Shown here: positions 55,455-64,000 of the stretch, in pieces
Numbering within the stretch: the first letter of the stretch is position 1
How the letters are laid out: each line of letters opens with the position of its first letter
Assembly: GCA_030682375.1 (NCBI GenBank)
Contig: JAUXOL010000016.1
Location: forward strand, 454,577-518,576
Source of the DNA: Gallionella sp.
GTDB lineage: Bacteria; Pseudomonadota; Gammaproteobacteria; Burkholderiales; Gallionellaceae
Direction of reading: 5' to 3'
Length of the DNA: 64,000 bases
The notes under the pieces: generated by a model
Database searches by the model: none
Told to the model about the DNA's origin: nothing
Seen by the model: only the letters and a program-made list of their open reading frames with translations
Program-made: the position numbers and the translations under genes

Positions 55455-55772
55455 CTAGCCGCGGGTATAGACCGTATCGACGCCGTTGTCGGTCACGGTC
55501 AGCTTGCCGTCGAATATCCGGTAAGGGAGCTGGCGGAACACCTTACGGTTCTTGATCTGGATCGCGCCGTTGCCTGCGGCATAGTGGTAGCGGCGTCCCT
55601 TGTAGACGAGTATCCCGTCCGACCTGAAGGTGATCGCCCCCTGCTCGCTACGCCAGGTGCCCAGCAATTTCTCCGCCGGCTTCCCGGCGATCTCTCGCGG
55701 CGTATCGCCAGCACTTGCCGCCACAGGCAAGCCCAGCGACAACAACGCAACGAACAAAATCGAATTACGCAT
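55455..55772 (-). CDS. Exported protein of unknown function
   Basis: The 105-residue protein has a signal peptide (MRNSILFVALLSLGLPVAASA) and a small beta-rich mature part. Its pattern (LLGTWRSEQGAITFRSDGILVYKGRRYHY...) recalls lipocalin-like or DUF-type periplasmic proteins. I do not recognise a named family. The ATG follows GGAG. It lies between rhlE and the pseudouridine synthase. Confidence 0.65.
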   Translation of the reverse strand: MRNSILFVALLSLGLPVAASAGDTPREIAGKPAEKLLGTWRSEQGAITFRSDGILVYKGRRYHYAAGNGAIQIKNRKVFRQLPYRIFDGKLTVTDNGVDTVYTRG

Positions 55773-55808
55773 CGTGCTCTCCATTGGACTCATGTGTCGG
55801 CAAATTAA

Positions 55809-58631
<2,823 letters not shown>

Positions 58632-58655
58632 ACCGCTGCCGTCCTGCCCCCTACG

Positions 58656-58682
58656 AAAGCCCGGCTCCGCCGGGCTTTTTTA
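58656..58682 (+). terminator. Rho-independent terminator after icd
   Basis: An AAAGCCCGGC...GCCGGGCTTTTTTAT hairpin with an 8-base GC-rich stem and a T-run lies 25 bases after the stop. Confidence 0.85.
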
Positions 58683-58725
58683 TCGACCCGAATGTCGCTA
58701 GACTGGCACCGACAAGGAGCAGACC

Positions 58726-59424
58726 ATGAAAAAATCCCGTATCGCAGCACTGTCCCTGCTCGTCGTCGCAGCAGCAGTCGCTTGGCTCTGGTTCAGCAAC
58801 CCGCTCAACTCGCTGGTGAAGGCGGCCATCGAGAAATTCGGCTCGGAGATGATTCAGGCGCAGGTCAGCGTAGGCAGGGTCGCACTGTCTCCGACCGACG
58901 GCCAAGGCTCGCTTTCCGGCCTGTCGGTCGGCAACCCCAAGGGCTTCGAGACAGACCATGCCTTCAGGGCCGGGCATATCGAACTGGCGCTCGAACCTGC
59001 CAGCCTCGCCGAAGACGTGATCCTGATCCACAGGATACATATCGAATCGCCCGACATCTCCTACGAGAAGAACGACGGCGGCACCAACTTCGATGCAATC
59101 CAGCGCAATGTCGAAAGCTATCTCGGCGCGAGCAAGAAACAGGCAGGCAAGGATGCACCGAAGAAAATGATCATCGAATCACTGGTGATACGCAACGCCA
59201 AGGTCAACTACAACGACATGCTGGACCTGAAGCTGCCGGACATCGAGCTGCGCAACATCGGCAAAAAGAACGGCGGCGCGACGTCCGCCCAGGTAACCCG
59301 CGCGATCATCGCCGAACTGAACACCAGACTGGCTATCGCGCTCGCGAAGACCGCCGCGATCGGTGCGGTCGGAGGCGTAGCCGTCGGTGTGGGAATGGGG
59401 ATCAAGAGCCTGTTCGGGAAGTAA
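58726..59424 (+). CDS. AsmA-like/inner-membrane-anchored protein
   Basis: The 232-residue protein has one N-terminal helix (about 5-24) and a region like the N-terminal beta-strand part of AsmA/DUF748 proteins (VSVGRVALSPTDGQGSLSGLSVGNP). A Lys-rich middle and a C-terminal hydrophobic, Gly-rich segment (TAAIGAVGGVAVGVGMGI) follow. It is probably periplasmic with one anchor, perhaps two. The role is unknown; longer AsmA family members act in lipid or outer-membrane traffic. A bidirectional terminator follows. Confidence 0.7.
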   Translation: MKKSRIAALSLLVVAAAVAWLWFSNPLNSLVKAAIEKFGSEMIQAQVSVGRVALSPTDGQGSLSGLSVGNPKGFETDHAFRAGHIELALEPASLAEDVILIHRIHIESPDISYEKNDGGTNFDAIQRNVESYLGASKKQAGKDAPKKMIIESLVIRNAKVNYNDMLDLKLPDIELRNIGKKNGGATSAQVTRAIIAELNTRLAIALAKTAAIGAVGGVAVGVGMGIKSLFGK

Positions 59425-59444
59425 GCTCGCAACCGGCCCATAAA

Positions 59445-59471
59445 AAAACCCGCCGGAATCCGGCGGGTTTT
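59445..59471. terminator. Bidirectional terminator between the AsmA-like gene and cspA
   Basis: A perfect 12-base stem (AAAACCCGCCGG with CCGGCGGGTTTT) has a 3-base loop and A/T runs on both sides. It can end both convergent transcripts. Confidence 0.85.
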
Positions 59472-59493
59472 CAGGCAACAAAAAAACCGCGAA

Positions 59494-59697
59494 TCAGGCG
59501 GCTTGAATGTTGGAGGCTTGCTTGCCCTTAGGGCCTTGAACCACTTCGAAAGAGACCTTCTGGCCTTCCTTCAGGGACTTGAAGCCGCTCATGTTGATTG
59601 CGGAGAAATGCGCGAACAGGTCTTCGCTGCCGTCATCGGGAGTGATGAAACCGAAGCCCTTTGCATCGTTGAACCACTTAACTGTACCAGTTGCCAT
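59494..59697 (-). CDS. cspA: Cold shock protein (CspA family)
   Basis: The 67-residue single cold-shock domain binds single-stranded RNA and DNA. RNP1 is KGFGFITP and RNP2 DLFAHFS. It lacks flanking domains. On the minus strand its leader contains a GC-rich hairpin plus T-run (59717-59737). It converges with the AsmA-like gene. Confidence 0.97.
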   Translation of the reverse strand: MATGTVKWFNDAKGFGFITPDDGSEDLFAHFSAINMSGFKSLKEGQKVSFEVVQGPKGKQASNIQAA

Positions 59698-59716
59698 GTG
59701 ATAACTTCCTTACGAG

Positions 59717-59737
59717 AAAAAACGGGGAAGCCCCCCG
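59717..59737 (-). promoter_or_regulatory. Hairpin with T-run in the cspA leader
   Basis: Read on the minus strand, CGGGGGGCTTCCCCG followed by TTTTTT lies about 20 bases upstream of the cspA start. It looks like a short intrinsic terminator inside the 5' leader and could act as an attenuator or temperature-sensitive structure. Confidence 0.45.
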
Positions 59738-59942
59738 CGAGACTGTTTGAATCTAAGATCGCACACGGCAAAACCAGTACTGCAGATACCTTAAAATCAA
59801 ACACCAGCCGACTTTTTACATTTATTTTGCCGACATCGTCAAGTAGGTATGCAAAATATTTTTTGAATAGGCTTGAAAAAGCATCGCTAATCATCGAGCA
59901 TGGGGCTTAGCCCCCGTGTAAGAATCACTTCCATAGAAACAG

Positions 59943-60251
59943 ATGGCAACTAAACAACACAGCAGTACGGTACTCGCACCGGAACAGACGAAGATCAAGC
60001 CCCCCCCGCTGTACAAGGTGGTTTTGTTCAACGACGATTACACCACGATGGACTTTGTGATCGATGTCTTGCAGCGTTTTTTCGCGATGGACCGTGAACG
60101 TGCACTGCAAACCATGCTCAAAGTACATAACGAGGGTTCGGCGGTATGCGGCGTCTATTCACGCGACATCGCCGAGACCAAGGTCGCGCAAGTGGCCGAA
60201 TATGCCAGGCAAAACGGACATCCGCTGCGATGCGGTACGGAGGAACTCTGA
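59943..60251 (+). CDS. clpS: ClpAP adaptor protein
   Basis: ClpS brings N-degron proteins to ClpAP. The 102-residue protein has the substrate pocket motif [17 protein letters not shown] and the late [20 protein letters not shown] helix (here [19 protein letters not shown]). It is just upstream of clpA, with two bases between stop and start. Confidence 0.96.
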   Translation: MATKQHSSTVLAPEQTKIKPPPLYKVVLFNDDYTTMDFVIDVLQRFFAMDRERALQTMLKVHNEGSAVCGVYSRDIAETKVAQVAEYARQNGHPLRCGTEEL

Positions 60252-60252
60252 A

Positions 60253-62505
<2,253 letters not shown>

Positions 62506-62512
62506 CTTCTGA

Positions 62513-62965
62513 ATGGCGAAATCTTTTCAGCGCATAGACGCAGAATCAAACGCTCAAGTTGGGCGCGAATTTGAACTTCGCGCCCAATATTTTTTTGCAA
62601 CGCAAGGTCTACAACTCAAGTTAAATCACAAAGTTAATGTCGGCATAGAAGGCCGAAAACCAAAATCTCACGCCTTCGACCTTGGTTGTAATGATAGAAA
62701 AATTCTCGTTGAGTGCAAATCCCATCGCTGGACTACAGGCAACAACGTCCCCAGCGCGAAGATGACGGTCTGGAATGAGGCCATGTATTACTTCCATGCC
62801 GCCCCTCGCGATTACAGAAAGATCCTATTCGTTCTTCAACACTGTAACGGCCAAGGAAAAAGCCTAGCTTCATACTATCTAGATACGTATGAACACTTAA
62901 TCCCAAGCGATGTTGAGCTATGGGAATATGATGAGAAAAAAGAGATAGCAACTCGAATCATCTAA
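62513..62965 (+). CDS. PD-(D/E)XK nuclease-like protein
   Basis: The 150-residue protein has a D...ECK pattern (D56, E67, K69) after a GREFE helix (E19). This matches the PD-(D/E)XK restriction-endonuclease-like fold; the motif is VECKSH. The coding sequence is clearly richer in A and T than its neighbours and uses less G/C-biased codons, a sign of transfer. It starts 7 bases after clpA and ends 12 bases before gluQ, with no own promoter seen. The substrate (DNA repair, restriction or another role) is not known. Confidence 0.7.
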   Translation: MAKSFQRIDAESNAQVGREFELRAQYFFATQGLQLKLNHKVNVGIEGRKPKSHAFDLGCNDRKILVECKSHRWTTGNNVPSAKMTVWNEAMYYFHAAPRDYRKILFVLQHCNGQGKSLASYYLDTYEHLIPSDVELWEYDEKKEIATRII

Positions 62966-62977
62966 CCGCAATAGGTA

Positions 62978-63976
62978 ATGAAACACTCAGGTTACCGGGG
63001 GCGCTTCGCCCCCTCCCCCACCGGCCCGCTGCACTTCGGCTCGTTGGTTGCCGCAGTCGGCAGCTATCTCGACGCAAGACACCACAACGGCACGTGGCTG
63101 GTGCGCATGGAAGACCTCGATGCGCCGCGCTGCGTCGCCGGTGCGGCGGACGACATCCTGCGCACGCTGGAAGCCTTCGGCTTGCACTGGGACGGCGAGA
63201 TCGTCCACCAGAGCCAGCGCACCGCCGCCTACGACGAAGCGCTGCATAGCCTGCAAGCCACAGGCGCGGTCTATCCATGCTGTTGCACCCGCAAAGAAAT
63301 CGCCGACTCCGCGCTGCACGGCATAGACGGCCCGGTCTACCCCGGCACCTGCCGCAACGGCATCCCGGAGGGGCGCGAAGGCCGCGCATGGCGCGTCAGA
63401 ACCGATAGGTCCCCCTCGCCCCTCGGGGGAGGGGGGTTAGGGGAGAGGGGTGTCAGTGCAATGCTTCTACCCTCTCCCCAGCCCTCTCCCTGCAAGGGAG
63501 AGGGAGTTGTCGGCTTCGACGACGAACTCCAAGGCCATATCGCCCAACATCTCGAAAGCGAGATCGGCGACTTCGTCGTGAAACGCGCCGACGGCCTGTA
63601 CGCCTACCAGCTCGCGGTGGTCGTGGACGATGCATACCAAAACATCACCCACATCGTCCGGGGCTGCGACCTGCTCGCCTCCACCCCGCGCCAGATCCAC
63701 CTGCAACACCTGCTGGGGTTACCCACCCCAGCCTACATGCACCTCCCGGTCGCGGTGAACGCGCAAGGCGAGAAGCTCAGCAAACAAACCCTCGCTCCCG
63801 CGATCTCGACCGACGACGTGGTCGCGACGCTGATCTCGGCGCTGATTTTTTTGCAGCAGCAACCGCCCGCCGAATTGCGGCAAGGCAGCATCGAAGAAGT
63901 GTTGGGATGGGCAGTAAAAAACTGGCAACCGGAGAAATTGAAAGGCCGCCGACAGATTCCGGCATGCGGCATGTAG
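62978..63976 (+). CDS. gluQ: Glutamyl-Q tRNA(Asp) synthetase with in-frame palindromic insertion
   Basis: GluQ attaches glutamate to queuosine at position 34 of tRNA-Asp. It resembles the catalytic part of GluRS without the anticodon domain. The HIGH-type motif is PTGPLHFGSL (14-23), with Cys ligands around CCC (101-103) and YPGTC, and KLSKQ replaces KMSKS. The 332-residue protein is longer than usual (about 290-300) because residues about 144-177 (RSPSPLGG...to KGEGVV) are encoded by a palindromic repeat. The frame stays open across it. Confidence 0.93.
   Translation: MKHSGYRGRFAPSPTGPLHFGSLVAAVGSYLDARHHNGTWLVRMEDLDAPRCVAGAADDILRTLEAFGLHWDGEIVHQSQRTAAYDEALHSLQATGAVYPCCCTRKEIADSALHGIDGPVYPGTCRNGIPEGREGRAWRVRTDRSPSPLGGGGLGERGVSAMLLPSPQPSPCKGEGVVGFDDELQGHIAQHLESEIGDFVVKRADGLYAYQLAVVVDDAYQNITHIVRGCDLLASTPRQIHLQHLLGLPTPAYMHLPVAVNAQGEKLSKQTLAPAISTDDVVATLISALIFLQQQPPAELRQGSIEEVLGWAVKNWQPEKLKGRRQIPACGM
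63407..63508. repeat. Palindromic repeat inserted in gluQ
   Basis: A GC-rich element has nested hairpins: CCCCTCGGGGG...AGGGG at the left, CCCTCTCCCT/AGGGAGAGGG at the right (63483-63505), and outer GGGGAGAGGG paired with CCCTCTCCCC. Its peptide (PSPQPSPCKGEG) is the usual product of such dispersed repeats when translated. It adds about 34 codons in frame. Confidence 0.85.
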
Positions 63977-64000
63977 GTCGAGCATCGTAGGTCGGGTTAG
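63977..64000. repeat. Start of a GTAGGTCGGGTTAG repeat at the window edge
   Basis: After gluQ, two GTAGGTCG-type units (GTAGGTCGAGCATC and GTAGGTCGGGTTAG) run to the edge. The second matches the repeats in the cysD-cysH gap. Confidence 0.6.

Noticed and set aside
62513..62965. Toxin-antitoxin or restriction system with partner gene
   Set aside because: Only one gene fits between clpA and gluQ; no methylase or antitoxin is adjacent.

Overview
The window is chromosomal DNA from a GC-rich Gram-negative bacterium. Its gene orders (lptF/lptG opposite pepA-holC-valS; TPR lipoprotein-lolB-ispE-tRNA-Gln-prs-rplY-pth; clpS-clpA; a sigma factor/DUF3619/DUF3106 cassette) and its protein families fit a betaproteobacterium, most likely a freshwater member of the Nitrosomonadales/Gallionellaceae. 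That placement is inference from gene content, not from a marker-gene comparison. No rRNA, prophage or CRISPR array was seen; one tRNA gene is present.

Layout. 0-5.4 kb (minus strand): an assimilatory sulfate reduction operon, tauE-like exporter, cysI, cysH, cysD and the 5' part of cysN, opposite a CysB-type LysR regulator. 6.4-9.9 kb: nitroreductase, a FliA-type sigma factor, murJ and rpsT. 10-14 kb: arginine genes argD, argF, argG with a thioesterase between them. 14-17 kb: macro-domain protein, ppnP, yajQ, a conserved unknown, a DJ-1/YajL protein and a membrane-anchored methyltransferase. 17-29.3 kb: a dense signalling block with an HD-GYP phosphodiesterase, a response regulator with a PP2C output, a six-PAS histidine kinase, a FIST sensor, a poly-HAMP chemoreceptor, CheW, a truncated OB-fold protein, a PAS protein and a LuxR-type regulator. 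29.4-38.4 kb: ECF-like sigma cassette, lptG/lptF, pepA, holC, valS. 38.4-41.6 kb: TusA-like and rhodanese sulfur carriers, the periplasmic protease bepA, and a HepT-MntA toxin-antitoxin pair sitting between two copies of the bepA 3' end. 41.6-49.6 kb: TPR glycosyltransferase and pilA, then pth, rplY, prs, tRNA-Gln, ispE, lolB and a TPR lipoprotein. 49.6-56.4 kb: a GldA/F/G-like ABC system, a MITE-like element, mutM, rhlE and a pseudouridine synthase. 56.4-64 kb: monomeric isocitrate dehydrogenase, an AsmA-like protein, cspA, clpS, clpA, a PD-(D/E)XK-type protein and gluQ.

The most unusual theme is small palindromic or inverted-repeat DNA that has entered genes or gene borders. Two enzymes carry in-frame palindromic insertions: cysH, which now encodes the catalytic ECGLH motif twice, and gluQ, with about 34 extra residues. 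A MITE-like element abuts the stop codon of the gldG-like gene. Another inverted-repeat element seems to supply the ribosome binding site of holC. Three further palindromes fill the cysD-cysH gap. Separately, the HepT-MntA module is flanked by a roughly 88% identical duplication of the bepA 3' end, which suggests an insertion that regenerated the end of its target gene.
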